Counted from the first letter of the stretch, positions 50,296 to 60,450 are shown. The stretch: 64,000 nucleotides of DNA from Cohnella fermenti (GCF_004801405.1 NZ_SSOB01000003.1:62001-126000); one strand, 5' to 3'. A program made the numbers and translations. The notes: generated from the sequence alone by a model not told the origin.

Positions 50296-51363
50296 ATGAA
50301 GCCGATAACCGGCCGTAAACATGTTCGCAAGGCATTAGCCGTATTGCTCCTGCTGCCGTTCGCCGCGGGCTGCAGCATGGGGGGCTCGTCTCCGGGCACG
50401 GCGGCGATCGATCCGCCGCCGTCGGATCTCGAGGAGCAGATGGTGAACGCAGCCGCAGATCCCGCGATGGCTTCGCTCGCATCGGACAGCGACGGGCTGA
50501 CCGTGTACCTGCAGGACGGGAACGGCTTCGTCGCCCCGATGACGCTGCGGCTGTCCGAGGAGGCTTCGGGCAAGTCGAAGGAGGAGCAGGCGATCGCCTG
50601 GATGACGCAAGGGCAGGTCGCGGCGGATCAACTGCCGGCGGGCTTCACGCCGCTGCTGCCCGAAGGCTCCAAGATCCGCTCCGTCACGAAGGACGAGCAA
50701 GCCTCCTCCGTCACGATCGACTTCGACGGGACGTTCCCCGCCATGCCTGCCGACCAGGAGCGCAAGGCGATCGAGGCTCTTGTCTGGACGATGACGGAGC
50801 TCCCGAACGTCAAGCAGGTGCTCTTCACCGTCGACGGAGAGCCGCTGCTGCTGCTGCCGGCCTCGAAGCTGCCGATCGACAAGACGATGTCGCGATCGAT
50901 GGGCATCAACGTCGAGCAGGCGGCAGGACTTACGCCGAGCCGCTCCATGGCGGTGACGCTGTACTTCGCGGCGCGCTCGACGGACGGCGAAGGCTACTTC
51001 GTGCCGGTCACCCGTCTGGTCGATCGCCAACCGGACAAGAACCGGGCGGCGCTGCAGGAGCTGATCAGCGGCCCGCTGAATACGAACGTGCTCAAGCCGG
51101 TCGTCGATTCCAGCATCGCGATCGATAAGGTCGGCGAGGCTGACGGCCTGCTGAACGTCGAGCTGAAGGACGCTTCCTGGGAGCCGGAGATGCTCGTTCC
51201 GGCGACGACGGTCCAAGCCGTTGTCCTTACGCTGACCGAGGTGAGCGGAGAGCCGAAGATCAAGCTTGCGATCAACGGAACCGACTCCTTCAAGGACACG
51301 AACGAGCAATCGTACGTCGAACCGATCAGCCGTCCGCTGGAGATCAATGCTCTGGAGCGCTAA
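50296..51363 (+). CDS. gerM: GerMN-domain lipoprotein (GerM)
   Basis: This 355-residue protein has a lipoprotein signal (about 1-26, LPFAAGCSMGG) and two GerMN domains (about 70-200 with VTLYF-like strands, and about 215-340; AVTLYFAARSTDGEGYFVPV, ALQELISGPLNTNVLKPVVD). In Bacillus, GerM is needed for engulfment, septal peptidoglycan work and germination. ATG 50296 follows GGGGGGAATTGGA. In Bacillus it lies next to rph-rdgB; here a germinant receptor operon on the other strand lies between. Confidence 0.9.
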   Translation: MKPITGRKHVRKALAVLLLLPFAAGCSMGGSSPGTAAIDPPPSDLEEQMVNAAADPAMASLASDSDGLTVYLQDGNGFVAPMTLRLSEEASGKSKEEQAIAWMTQGQVAADQLPAGFTPLLPEGSKIRSVTKDEQASSVTIDFDGTFPAMPADQERKAIEALVWTMTELPNVKQVLFTVDGEPLLLLPASKLPIDKTMSRSMGINVEQAAGLTPSRSMAVTLYFAARSTDGEGYFVPVTRLVDRQPDKNRAALQELISGPLNTNVLKPVVDSSIAIDKVGEADGLLNVELKDASWEPEMLVPATTVQAVVLTLTEVSGEPKIKLAINGTDSFKDTNEQSYVEPISRPLEINALER

Positions 51364-51371
51364 AGCCTCCC

Positions 51372-52454
51372 TCAGCGGATAACGCCGGGGCCGGTGATGC
51401 GAACGTCGGTGGACACTTGGAACTTCGCTTCGGGGTAGGATGCTTCCCAAGCCTTGAATTCCTTGTCCTTGCCGAAGTGCTGGGCCAGATAACGAAGACC
51501 GAAGCCGTAAGGATCGGCGTCCGCATCCCGGAGCTTGACGAGCAGCTCTTCGACCTGCTTCGAGAAGCGCTGCCCCATCCGCTGCTCCAGCCCGTGCCAA
51601 TCCTTCTCCAGCAATTCGGGCGCGCTCTCCTCAAGGACGCCGCTGACTTTGATCTTCAGCCGGACGGTGGGGGCATCCCCGGCGGAGATGCGGACTTTGG
51701 TGCGGATCTGGGACACATACATCACGACCCGCGTTCCATCCTCCATGGGCAGCACGAGCTCCGACTTGGAGGAATCCGCCGAGGTCATCTTAAAGAGCTG
51801 CGTCTCTTCCGCACTAAGGAAGAGGCGCTGTCCCTGTTTGTTGGCGACGACGGATTTGTCGATCACATAGGTTCGATTGTGCGCCCGGATAATAGGGAGG
51901 ATCGGATCGATTCCCCGCTCCTTGATTTTGCGAACCAGATCGAAGAGGAACGTCGTTATCGTATAAGGCGATTCCGTCCCCTCGTTGCCGAAGCTGAGGA
52001 ACAGCGCATTGCCCGGATAGCGTTCGGACTTCGGTTCGACCTTCAAGACGGCAAGGGCATCGGGCTCGCCCACGCCGAAGTACGAGATCATCTGAATGTC
52101 GCGCCGTCTGGAGAACCAGCTCATCGTCTCGGGGGTTGCCTTTTCCAACAGGGACTTGCCCAGAATAAACATTCGGCAGTGGCCGAATTCCAGCTCCTTG
52201 TCCACATGCGACTTCAGCAGCCGAACCCCTTCCGCAATGGAGGGGGCATCGACCGTCTGGATCTCGGTTCGCGAGGAACCGCTCTCCACTCGAGCCGCCG
52301 TGATGGCGAGCCTCAGAGAGATGCGATATGGCTTCTCCGGATTGTCGGTCATATCGATGCCCGTCGTTACGACGTAGAATCGTTTGTCGATATCCTTCAT
52401 GCCGCAGCCGCTTGCGAGCACACACGCGATCAAGGCCAGGACGATTCTCTTCAT
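51372..52454 (-). CDS. Ger(x)C-family germinant receptor lipoprotein
   Basis: This 360-residue C subunit of a GerA-type receptor has a lipoprotein signal (VLASGCGMKDID), domain 1 (FYVVTTGIDMTDNPEKPYRI, ELEFGHCRMFILGKSLLEKA) and the C-terminal helical domain with KDWHGLEQRMGQRFSKQVEE and YPEAKFQVSTDVRITGPGV. It is the last gene of the A-B-C operon and sits in the spore inner membrane complex that senses germinants. It converges on gerM, with nine bases between the stops. Confidence 0.92.
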   Translation of the reverse strand: MKRIVLALIACVLASGCGMKDIDKRFYVVTTGIDMTDNPEKPYRISLRLAITAARVESGSSRTEIQTVDAPSIAEGVRLLKSHVDKELEFGHCRMFILGKSLLEKATPETMSWFSRRRDIQMISYFGVGEPDALAVLKVEPKSERYPGNALFLSFGNEGTESPYTITTFLFDLVRKIKERGIDPILPIIRAHNRTYVIDKSVVANKQGQRLFLSAEETQLFKMTSADSSKSELVLPMEDGTRVVMYVSQIRTKVRISAGDAPTVRLKIKVSGVLEESAPELLEKDWHGLEQRMGQRFSKQVEELLVKLRDADADPYGFGLRYLAQHFGKDKEFKAWEASYPEAKFQVSTDVRITGPGVIR

Positions 52455-52463
52455 CGGCGCCTC

Positions 52464-53609
52464 CTACTGCCCGCTGGACGCGGACGACGGGGGAGAATGC
52501 GGTCTTGTTGCCGCCCGGCGCTTCTCGATAATCGCCAGCACGACGATCAGGATAAAGCTCATGATCTCGAACAGGAAGCGGACGCTCAGCCACGCGCCGG
52601 TCGCCCACTGGCTCCTTCCTTGGTTGGCCCAGAGCGAGAACAGGAAGCAGAGCGCCCCGAACACGGAGCAGAGAAGCCAATTCGTCTTCGGTACCGGCAC
52701 CTGCTCCGGCTGAGGCTTGGAGCGGGGATGGCTGGCCTTGATATACTCCATCGACGCATGGAACACGTTCATCATGAACATGAGCGACAGCAGGGTGAAC
52801 ATGATCAGGAAGAGGAACAGCACCCGCTGAATGAAGCCGTACTTCAGGAACATCGAATCGGCGGTTACGCTCCACACGTAAACATATTGCTCGACGCCGA
52901 CCGTGCCGTGTAAGCCGATGGGGATAAAGAACGACACGAATCCGAAGAACGCTCCAAGCAGCGGAATCGCCCACAGATGGTTGATCCGGAAGTTCGCGGG
53001 GAAGAGCCGGTTGAACAGGGTCAGGTTCAGGTAGCCGGTGAAGAAGAACGTCGCCGCCGCCAGCACCTTGAAGGAGGGGAACTCGCTCACGTACCCGGCG
53101 ACGACCCGCACGGCATCCCAGCTCATATACGGGTTGGTCAACGCTTTGGCGAGAATAAACACGAGGAACGGCAGGCACAGCCAGAACAGAATCTCGTTCG
53201 CGAACTGAACCGTCCGGGTCGATCGCGAACCGGCGAAGACGCTTGCCACGATGACCAGCAGGAGGAACTGATAATGGTTCATGTCCGGGTTGAAGAACAT
53301 CCCGATCGTCTGAGAGAACGTATAGGTGACGATAACGGCTCCTCCGAGCCACAGCAGGCTGGACAGGTAGAGCATGACGGCGACAAGCCATGGCGGCATG
53401 AAGCGCTTGAGAATCTCGGGAAGCCCCATCTCGGGGAACTGCCGGTAGCTGCGGATCGTTCCGATGGACATGACCGTTCCGATCGCAATGCTTAAGAGAA
53501 TGCCGCTGACGGCGCCATTGAACCGATTCTGAATGAGGATAAACGGAACGAACAGCATGACGTTCATCATGCCGATGTAGAAGACATGGTAATAGAAGTA
53601 ACGGTTCAA
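52464..53609 (-). CDS. GerAB-type endospore germination permease
   Basis: This 381-residue protein has about ten transmembrane helices of the APC-like GerAB family (YHVFYIGMMNVMLFVPFILI, PEMGLPEILKRFMPPWLVAV, LAAATFFFTGYLNLTLFNRL). GerAB subunits bind the germinant. The C-terminus is a short polar tail. It is the middle gene of the A-B-C operon, six bases after the A subunit. Confidence 0.92.
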   Translation of the reverse strand: MNRYFYYHVFYIGMMNVMLFVPFILIQNRFNGAVSGILLSIAIGTVMSIGTIRSYRQFPEMGLPEILKRFMPPWLVAVMLYLSSLLWLGGAVIVTYTFSQTIGMFFNPDMNHYQFLLLVIVASVFAGSRSTRTVQFANEILFWLCLPFLVFILAKALTNPYMSWDAVRVVAGYVSEFPSFKVLAAATFFFTGYLNLTLFNRLFPANFRINHLWAIPLLGAFFGFVSFFIPIGLHGTVGVEQYVYVWSVTADSMFLKYGFIQRVLFLFLIMFTLLSLMFMMNVFHASMEYIKASHPRSKPQPEQVPVPKTNWLLCSVFGALCFLFSLWANQGRSQWATGAWLSVRFLFEIMSFILIVVLAIIEKRRAATRPHSPPSSASSGQ

Positions 53610-53615
53610 GACAAC

Positions 53616-54941
53616 TCACCTCGATTGTTGCGATTGCCGCTGATCCCGCTTCAGATTGATGGCCAGATAAGGCTGCCCGAAGCTGCGCAGGTGACAGAGG
53701 TAGACGACGATCAGGAAGATGGCCACGATGATGCCTACCATTCCGTAGAACGTGGCGACCAGGACAAAAACATACTTAAGAGCCCGGATGCTGTAGCTGA
53801 ACGAGCTGTTCGGAATGACGAAGTTGGAGATGGCGACGACGGACGTGACGATGATCATGATGCTGCTGACCAGTCCCGCTTGCTGCGCGGCTTGCCCGAG
53901 AATGAGCCCGCCCACGGTAGCGGCCGTCGAGCCGACGAACCGGGGCAGCCGGATGCTCGATTCGATCAGCGCTTCGATCATAAACAGCATGATGAACACC
54001 TCCACGAAGGAGGGGTAAGGAACGGCGGCCCGGCTTCCGTCGATGGAGAACGCCAATTGCACGCGGAAGAATTCGGGATTGTAGGAGCAAGCCGCAATAT
54101 AGAGGGCGGGCAGCGTCATCGACAGAATCATGCCAAGATAGCGGAAAAAAATAATGATTCTCCCCATCCAATAAGGCTCGTAATCGTCGTCCATCGCGTG
54201 CATGAAGTCGAAGAACCGAACGGGAAGCGTAACGGCGAATCGGCTCCCGTCGACCAGGATGGCGATTTTGCCTCGTTGTATGAGCTGGGCGACCCGATCC
54301 GGGCGCTCCGTCTGAAGCGTGATCGGGAACATGCTGAAGCGGGTGTTTCCGATGAACATGGCGAGCTGACCCGCCGCCTGGATCAGCTTGGGCCTGATCT
54401 TGTCCAACCGCTTGTGAAGCTCGTCCAGCGAGCCGCCGTCGACCTTCAGCCTGTCGTAGACGACCATGATTCGCGTGCCCGACAGCTCGCCCTTCTGCAA
54501 CTGCTCGGCGGTTAAGCTCGGGACGTTGTACCGGAGACGCAGCAGGTACATGTTCATGTCGAGGTCTTCCGTGAAGGAGGACTGCGGCCCTTGCAGCGAG
54601 GCTTCGACCTCGGTATTGCCCGGCTCCTTCTGCATCTTGCGGATGGCCGCGAAGGAGTAAACCTTCTCCTCGTACTGGAGGAGAACGCAGCCCTTGAGCA
54701 GCATCTCCGGCCACTTCTTCGGCTCGTCGGATTCGATAAACGAGAGGCCCGTCTTCAGCATTCGTCTGAATTCGTCCGGATCGAAGCGATAGGAGAACGG
54801 GACCAGGATGGCATCCTTGACCTGAACGATGTCGCACATGCCGGGGAAGAAGCATAGCTCCAGGCGCGAGAATCCGTTGTCGAGAACCTCCGTGACCATA
54901 TCCTTCGAATCGCCGAATTCGGCGCGCATCTGCTCGATCAT
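53616..54941 (-). CDS. GerAA-type spore germination protein
   Basis: This 441-residue A subunit has a soluble N-terminal part (about 1-225; PFSYRFDPDEFRRMLKTGLS, VPSLTAEQLQKGELSGTRIM, GKIAILVDGSRFAVTLPVRF) and a C-terminal membrane part (about 240-430; DDYEPYWMGRIIIFFRYLGM, LPALYIAACSYNPEFF, RLPRFVGSTAATVGGLILGQ). Both are typical of GerAA, now thought to form the ion channel of the receptor. The ATG at 54,941 (AGAGGA upstream) was preferred over a start 12 codons earlier. It is the first gene of the operon. Confidence 0.9.
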   Translation of the reverse strand: MIEQMRAEFGDSKDMVTEVLDNGFSRLELCFFPGMCDIVQVKDAILVPFSYRFDPDEFRRMLKTGLSFIESDEPKKWPEMLLKGCVLLQYEEKVYSFAAIRKMQKEPGNTEVEASLQGPQSSFTEDLDMNMYLLRLRYNVPSLTAEQLQKGELSGTRIMVVYDRLKVDGGSLDELHKRLDKIRPKLIQAAGQLAMFIGNTRFSMFPITLQTERPDRVAQLIQRGKIAILVDGSRFAVTLPVRFFDFMHAMDDDYEPYWMGRIIIFFRYLGMILSMTLPALYIAACSYNPEFFRVQLAFSIDGSRAAVPYPSFVEVFIMLFMIEALIESSIRLPRFVGSTAATVGGLILGQAAQQAGLVSSIMIIVTSVVAISNFVIPNSSFSYSIRALKYVFVLVATFYGMVGIIVAIFLIVVYLCHLRSFGQPYLAINLKRDQRQSQQSR

Positions 54942-55017
54942 CGGATGTCCTCTCTTCCTGGCTCCCATTCCCACCAATGGATAGCTTGCCCGTTCTCGCG
55001 GATATCATGCCGGAGAG

Positions 55018-55097
<80 letters not shown>

Positions 55098-55213
55098 TTG
55101 CGAGGGGCTTGCGTGCGGCTTGCGGGCGAACGGCCTCGGATGCTTTTGTACGAATACTTTGGTAAAATGGGGGAGGTTTGACGATCGAAAAGTTGGTGTC
55201 AGGAGGAATGACG

Positions 55214-55963
55214 ATGCGAGGAGACGGAAGGCAGCCCCGCGATCTGCGGCCGTTCGCCGTTACGCTTCAGCCGAATAAATACGCGGAAGGCTCCGTTCTT
55301 ATCGAGATGGGAGATACGAAGGTGCTCTGCACCGCCACGATAGAAGAGAAGGTGCCGCCGTTCCTGAAGGGACAGGGCAAGGGGTGGATCAATGCGGAGT
55401 ACTCCATGCTGCCGCGGGCGACCCAGGTGCGGAATCCCCGCGAGTCGGTTCGAGGCAAGCTGGGCGGCCGCACGATGGAGATTCAGCGGCTGATCGGCCG
55501 GGCGCTGCGATCGATCGTGAACCTCGAGGCGCTCGGAGAGCGCACGATTATGCTCGATTGCGATGTCCTGCAAGCGGACGGAGGGACGCGGACGACCTCG
55601 ATCACGGGCTCGTTCCTCGCGCTGGCGCTTGCCGTCCACAAGCTGTCCGCAGCGGGCAAGTTCGGCGCCAAGTATCCGCTCGCGGATTACCTGGCTTCCG
55701 TAAGCGTCGGCATGCTGAACGGACAGGCGCTGCTCGACCTGAACTACGAGGAGGATTCCAAGGCCAAGGTGGATATGAACGTCGTGATGACCGGGCAAGG
55801 AGCGTTCGTCGAGGTTCAGGGGACGGGAGAGGATTCCCCGTTCGCGAGGGCGGAGCTGGACGCGATGCTGGAGCTGGCGGAGAGCGGCATCGGGCGCCTG
55901 ATCGCCTGGCAGCGCGAGGTGCTCGGAGAAGCGGGACTTAAGATCGGGGGAATGCAAGCATGA
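55214..55963 (+). CDS. rph: Ribonuclease PH
   Basis: This 249-residue phosphorolytic 3'-5' exoribonuclease trims tRNA 3' ends. Motifs: [103 protein letters not shown] 55214 was chosen because AGGAGG lies seven bases upstream; other in-frame starts precede it. It overlaps rdgB by four bases. Confidence 0.96.
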   Translation: MRGDGRQPRDLRPFAVTLQPNKYAEGSVLIEMGDTKVLCTATIEEKVPPFLKGQGKGWINAEYSMLPRATQVRNPRESVRGKLGGRTMEIQRLIGRALRSIVNLEALGERTIMLDCDVLQADGGTRTTSITGSFLALALAVHKLSAAGKFGAKYPLADYLASVSVGMLNGQALLDLNYEEDSKAKVDMNVVMTGQGAFVEVQGTGEDSPFARAELDAMLELAESGIGRLIAWQREVLGEAGLKIGGMQA

Positions 55964-56598
55964 TCAGACCCGGGGATACGCTGTTGATCGCAACCCGCAA
56001 CGGCGGGAAGGCGAAGGAGTTCGCCGAAGCGTTCGCGAAGCTCGGCGTCGCCGTGAAGGACCTGCGGGAGGTTCCGGACATTCCGGACATCGAAGAGACG
56101 GGGACGACGTTCGAGGAGAACGCGCTCATCAAGGCGAAGACGGTCGCCGATCTGACCGGCCTGCCGGTGCTGGCCGACGACTCGGGGCTGTGCGTCGACG
56201 CGCTTGACGGGGAGCCGGGCGTCTATTCGGCGCGCTACGCCGGTCCGGGATGCTCGGACGCGGACAACAACGCGAAGCTGCTGCGGGAGCTGAGCGCCCT
56301 TCCCGAGCTTCCAGCGATCGACATCGAAGCGCCGGCGGGAAGGCGGCTGCTCAGCGCGGGCCGGTTCGTCGCTTCGCTTGTCCTGTACGAGCCGGCTACG
56401 GGAGAGCGGACGACGGCGAGGGGAACGATCGAAGGCTATATCATGGACGGCGAGCGCGGCGACGGGGGCTTCGGCTACGATCCGCTGTTCTACGTGCCGG
56501 AGGATCGCCGATCGATGGCCGAGATGAGCGTGGCGCGCAAGAACGAGATCAGCCATCGCGGCCGCGCGCTGCGGCTTCTGCTGGACAAGCTCAGATAA
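55960..56598 (+). CDS. rdgB: XTP/dITP diphosphatase
   Basis: This 212-residue HAM1/RdgB-family enzyme removes non-canonical purine nucleoside triphosphates. Motifs: [92 protein letters not shown]. It begins inside the rph stop (ATGA). A GC-rich hairpin at about 56,609-56,645 follows but lacks a T run. Confidence 0.95.
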   Translation: MIRPGDTLLIATRNGGKAKEFAEAFAKLGVAVKDLREVPDIPDIEETGTTFEENALIKAKTVADLTGLPVLADDSGLCVDALDGEPGVYSARYAGPGCSDADNNAKLLRELSALPELPAIDIEAPAGRRLLSAGRFVASLVLYEPATGERTTARGTIEGYIMDGERGDGGFGYDPLFYVPEDRRSMAEMSVARKNEISHRGRALRLLLDKLR

Positions 56599-56689
56599 GC
56601 GATATCGACGGGGGTTCCCCAGGCCGCGACGGCCCGGGGGACCTCCGTCTTGCTATGGGAGGGCGGAGGTCCGACCGTTTCTGTTTCGA

Positions 56690-58543
56690 TCAGACGATTC
56701 TGACCTTGTAGTGGCGAAGCCAGAAGTCGAATTGCAGCAGGTAAGCGAACAGTTGCGGAGCGGACATCAACTGCCCGAACCAGGGCAGGTGGGAGGTGCT
56801 GTCTGCGGTTATCGCCATCTCGCGAACCTTCGGCACGTTGATCAGCGGAAGGAGCGGCGAGGAGGAATCGTCAAGCTTCTCGAGCAGCAGGCTCTTGACG
56901 GTGTTCAGATAGCCTGGATTATGAGTCTTCGGATAAGGGCTCTTCTTGCGATACAGAACTTCGTCCGGAAGCGCGCCGGTCAGCGCCTTGCGCAGGATGC
57001 CCTTCTCCCGACCGCCGGCCATCTTGAGCTCCCACGGGATGTTGAAGACGTAATCGACGAGCCGATGATCGCAGTACGGCACCCTCACCTCGAGGCCGAC
57101 CGCCATGCTCATCCGGTCCTTCCGATCGAGCAGCGTCGGCATGAAGCGGGTGATGCTCAGATAGGACATCGCACGCATCCGGCGCTCGGCGTCGGATTCC
57201 CCGGGTAGATGCGGAACCTCCGCGACCGCTTGGGCGTACCGGTCTCCGAGGTAGTCCATCGGCCGCACCTTCTCCCGCAGCTCGTCGGACATGACGCTCT
57301 CTCTCAGCTCGGGGAAGAGCGACCAGCCGAACGTTCCGGCATTCAGCGCCTCGGGGCGGTGGAACCACGGATAGCCTCCGAAGATCTCGTCGGCCGCCTC
57401 CCCGGAGAGAGCGACCGTCGCGCCCTTCTTGATCTCCCGGCAGAACAGGTAGAGCGATGCGTCGATGTCCGCCATGCCGGGGGAATCCTTCGCGAGCACA
57501 GCCGCTTCCAGCGCGCCGACGAGCTCCGGGGTATCGAAGGTGACGTAGTGGTGCTCGGTGCCGAGGTAGTCGTGCATCTTCTTGATCCACGGGGCGTCCG
57601 AATTCGGCTGGTAGGCGTGCGCGGTGAAGTACTTGTCGTTGTCGACGTAATCCACCGAGTACGTGTGGACTTGGTCGTGCCCGGTCCGGGCGTAATACCG
57701 GACGGAATGGGAGGTCAACGCGCTCGAGTCGAGGCCGCCGGAGAGCAGGGTGCAGAGCGGAACGTCCGACACGAGCTGGCGCTCCACGGTATCGAGCAGC
57801 AGCTCGCCGACGCGCTCGGCCGTCGCCGCTTCGTCGTCCTCGTGCGGCCGGCTCTCCAGCTTCCAATAGGCGGACATTCGCATGCCGTCGCGATTGTAGA
57901 TGAGGCAGTGTCCCGCCTTCAGCTCCGACATATCCTTCCAGACGCCCTGGCCGGGCGTGCGCGCGGGGCCGATGATGAACAGCTCGGCGAGCCCTTCGGC
58001 GTCGATCTCCGCGGGGACGTCCGGGTGCGCGAGAATCGCTTTCGGCTCCGAGCCGAACAGCAGGCGCCCTTCTTCCCGGCGGAAGAACAGCGGCTTCACG
58101 CCGAGCCGGTCCCGCGCCAGGAACAACTGCTCCTTCTCCGTCTCCCAGATGGCGAAGGCGAAGATTCCGTTGAATTTATCGAGGCACTCGGGTCCCCACT
58201 CCACGTACGAGAGGAGGAGAACCTCCGTGTCGCACGTCGTGCGGAACGAGTATCCGAGCGCTTCGAGCTCCTTCCTGAGCTCGGGGGCGTTGTACAGCTC
58301 CCCGTTGTAGACGACGACGCAATCGTGGTCCTCCGCTTGCTTGGACGGTCTGACCATCGGCTGGGCTCCGCCGACGGGATCGATGACGCTGAGCCTTCGA
58401 TGACCGAAGGCGCAATGCCGGGACAGCCACGTTCCCGAGGCATCGGGGCCCCGCAGCTCCAGCGTTCGCGTCATGCGCTCGACGACTTCCGATTGCTTCG
58501 TCAGATCCTCTTGCCAATCAATCCAGCCCGTTATCCCGCACAT
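56690..58543 (-). CDS. asnB: Asparagine synthetase (glutamine-hydrolysing)
   Basis: The start was set at the ATG directly before TGC so that the catalytic Cys is residue 2 (MCGITGWIDWQEDL). The N-terminal amidotransferase domain (about 1-200; ELRGPDASGTWLSRHCAFGH, NGELYNAPELRKELEALGYS) frees ammonia from glutamine. The synthetase domain has the PP loop LLSGGLDSSALTSH and continues to about 610. It makes asparagine from aspartate and ATP. The first ATG, three codons earlier, would bury the Cys. GGGAGG is correctly spaced. Confidence 0.93.
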   Translation of the reverse strand: MCGITGWIDWQEDLTKQSEVVERMTRTLELRGPDASGTWLSRHCAFGHRRLSVIDPVGGAQPMVRPSKQAEDHDCVVVYNGELYNAPELRKELEALGYSFRTTCDTEVLLLSYVEWGPECLDKFNGIFAFAIWETEKEQLFLARDRLGVKPLFFRREEGRLLFGSEPKAILAHPDVPAEIDAEGLAELFIIGPARTPGQGVWKDMSELKAGHCLIYNRDGMRMSAYWKLESRPHEDDEAATAERVGELLLDTVERQLVSDVPLCTLLSGGLDSSALTSHSVRYYARTGHDQVHTYSVDYVDNDKYFTAHAYQPNSDAPWIKKMHDYLGTEHHYVTFDTPELVGALEAAVLAKDSPGMADIDASLYLFCREIKKGATVALSGEAADEIFGGYPWFHRPEALNAGTFGWSLFPELRESVMSDELREKVRPMDYLGDRYAQAVAEVPHLPGESDAERRMRAMSYLSITRFMPTLLDRKDRMSMAVGLEVRVPYCDHRLVDYVFNIPWELKMAGGREKGILRKALTGALPDEVLYRKKSPYPKTHNPGYLNTVKSLLLEKLDDSSSPLLPLINVPKVREMAITADSTSHLPWFGQLMSAPQLFAYLLQFDFWLRHYKVRIV

Positions 58544-58600
58544 GTCATGCATTCCTCCCTAGAGATCGGCCGACGCAGTCCGAAGCGGCCGACAGCGAAA

Positions 58601-58660
58601 CGAGACTTCTCGAGAGTTATCGAGATTTACCGAGAGTTACCGAGACGAACCGAGATAAAC
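58601..58660. repeat. Six 10-bp direct repeats upstream of asnB
   Basis: CGAGANTTAC-like units start every ten bases at 58,601, 58,611, 58,621, 58,631, 58,641 and 58,651 (CGAGACTTCT, CGAGAGTTAT, CGAGATTTAC, CGAGAGTTAC, CGAGACGAAC, CGAGATAAAC). All begin with CGAGA. The array ends 58 bases before the asnB start and lies on the divergent side of the gene at 58,819. One-turn spacing suggests a protein binding array. Confidence 0.75.
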
Positions 58661-58818
58661 ATCCCGCTTACACCATATTCCGCTAACCGCCGTTTTGCCC
58701 CTCGGCGGCGCCGGGGAGTCGGCGAAGGGCGACATAAGATCCGGGGAAATGGGCAAGCTGAATGGGAACCAGCACGCGGATCTGGAGAGCTCAGGAAGGC
58801 AATCGGAGGAATTCTCGC

Positions 58819-59172
58819 ATGATTACGATTCGGAAGGCGGCATTCCGCCGGATTCTCGACCGGGGCGGCCAGCGCTTCGCCGAAGTCGAGCTCGAGACCG
58901 ACCAGTCGAGCGCGCCGCAACTGCTTGCCTACTTCCGCAGGGAGGGCAGCGGTCGCTATCAGCTCGTTCGGATCATCTTGAACGATTCGGCGGCAGAAGA
59001 GGACGAGGCGAGAGCGGAGAGCAGCAGGCGCAGCGAGCCGGAATTACTTGACCTCACGTCGGTTCTGTTCGCCGGACCGAACCACGGGGCGCTGGAGGAC
59101 CGAGCCGAGTTCGGATGGCGGATTCTCGAATACGGGGACATTCGCAGCCAATTGGATCGGCAGCTTCTTTGA
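58819..59172 (+). CDS. Hypothetical protein (117 aa)
   Basis: ATG 58819 follows GGAGGA. The product (MITIRKAAFRRILDRGGQRF, AEVELETDQSSAPQLLAYFR, SVLFAGPNHGALEDRAEFGW) is a compact soluble protein with alternating strands and helices. No family was recognised. It is followed at 36 bases by a small basic gene and may form an operon with it. Confidence 0.65.
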   Translation: MITIRKAAFRRILDRGGQRFAEVELETDQSSAPQLLAYFRREGSGRYQLVRIILNDSAAEEDEARAESSRRSEPELLDLTSVLFAGPNHGALEDRAEFGWRILEYGDIRSQLDRQLL

Positions 59173-59208
59173 TCAATTGAGACGAAGACCTGCTAAGGAG
59201 GAATCGCA

Positions 59209-59346
59209 ATGGCCAAGGGAAGGAAAAAAAACAAGGGGAACGATTACGCGGTCAGAGGCGAGCAGTTCGCCGAGAACGTCGTCAAGGTGACGAATGCGGA
59301 GCCGCATCCCGCGCAGAACGCGCCGGCAACGCCGCATAATCGTTGA
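59209..59346 (+). CDS. Small basic hypothetical protein (45 aa)
   Basis: AAGGAGGAATCGCA precedes ATG 59209. The product starts MAKGRKKNKGNDYAVRGEQF and ends PAQNAPATPHNR. The Lys/Gly-rich start and small size resemble small spore proteins of bacilli, but no family was identified. Confidence 0.55.
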   Translation: MAKGRKKNKGNDYAVRGEQFAENVVKVTNAEPHPAQNAPATPHNR

Positions 59347-59619
59347 AGCGGCGGCCGCTCCGGCGCCGGATGAGCTGTCGTGTCGGCCGGCGGCTAGGCA
59401 CGGAGAGCAATCGCGCCGGACGAGCAGTCCGCCGGGCGGGCAGTTATGCATAGAGAGCATTGCGCCGAATGAGCCGTTATGCCGAACAAGCAACCCCACC
59501 CCGCCTGGACGCGGAATGGGGCTGCTTGTTTTTGACATATAAGAATCTATAAGTTTTGGGGCAGCTCATTTTGAATCGTGCGGGAGGGAGACCGGGCATC
59601 TCGCCGGACTCGCCGGATA

Positions 59620-59960
59620 CGAGGAATGTATGTGAAATTTCACATTCGAGCGGCGCGATAACGGGCAGGTTGGACGATTCTATGTGAAAAATAGCGTATA
59701 TAGAGAAAATTCCGGCTCCCGTTGCCGCATGTATGCTAAAAATCACATAAAACGCCGAGATCGCGGCTCATTCAAACCGATGAATGTGAAAAACCACATA
59801 AAATCGCAAAAGCAGGCGGATCAGAGGGCAAAAGCCGGCGGATCAGAGGATAAAAGCCGGTGGACCGGAGGTGCGAACAGCGTGGGGTGGAACGGTCAGG
59901 ACGCGATGTCTCGACCGTCTTCCTTATGCGAAAAACCGCTATGACAACCCGAACGGCTGT
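59620..59960. repeat. Dispersed repeat family A, copies 3 and 4
   Basis: At about 59,629-59,810 five modules occur in order: TATGTGAAATTTCACATT, TATGTGAAAAATAGCG, GTATGCTAAAAATCACATAA, GAATGTGAAAAACCACATAA and AAATCGC. The order and spacing match 63,363-63,546. A further module (TTATGCGAAAAACCGC) lies at about 59,926. The stretch 59,347-60,450 has no gene that I can support. Confidence 0.75.
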
Positions 59961-60074
59961 CCCACCCTGCCATCTAGGCTCACGGAGCGGGAGAGGAGCG
60001 CCGCACCCAACGCATAGCGATCAGCTTGCCATGAATCCGGTACGCGGCAACGCCTCCCCGCTTCTCCCCCCGCT

Positions 60075-60235
60075 CTTCTCCCCCTCTAGCAGCATTAGGT
60101 CTCCTCTCCCGCTCGTTCAGGAGGGGAGGGAGTGGGGATCACCCGGCGGGGGGGAGGGGGGCGGCGAAGAGCCAAGATCCAAGAGGTTCCTGAGCGGTTG
60201 GGAGAAGAGGCATAAACGAGCAGAAGGGGGATAGC
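60075..60235. repeat. Dispersed repeat family B, copy 2
   Basis: AGCATTAGGTCTCCTCTCCC near 60,089 and TTGGGAGAAGAGGCATAAAC near 60,199 are the inverted arms; GGATAGCGCC follows as in copy 1. It lies about 130 bases right of a family A module, as copy 1 lies right of one at 21.55 kb. Confidence 0.7.
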
Positions 60236-60359
60236 GCCTTGCTGCATGACGCTGGAGTCGATGGATAAGAGTACAAAAGCTCGCACTCAAAGGACCGTTA
60301 GGCGTTTTTCTTATCGCTTTGTTTGTCGCCTGTTTTGTCGCCATCGCTGCTGGTTGCCG

Positions 60360-60432
60360 GACTTTATGCGAAAAATCGCATTGGCACAAAAATTCATATA
60401 AAATCGCAAAAGAAATCGCAAAAGTAAAATCG
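60360..60432. repeat. Dispersed repeat family A, copy 5 (short)
   Basis: TTTATGCGAAAAATCGCATT, AAATTCATATAAAATCGC and further AAATCGCAAAAG units are partial modules of family A, just outside the stop of the gene at 60,451. Confidence 0.65.
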
Positions 60433-60450
60433 TCCAAGTCGTCCGGCCGC

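Noticed and set aside
57209-58822. A 537-codon plus-strand frame opposite asnB
   Set aside because: It has no recognisable domain and lies antisense to a clear asparagine synthetase.
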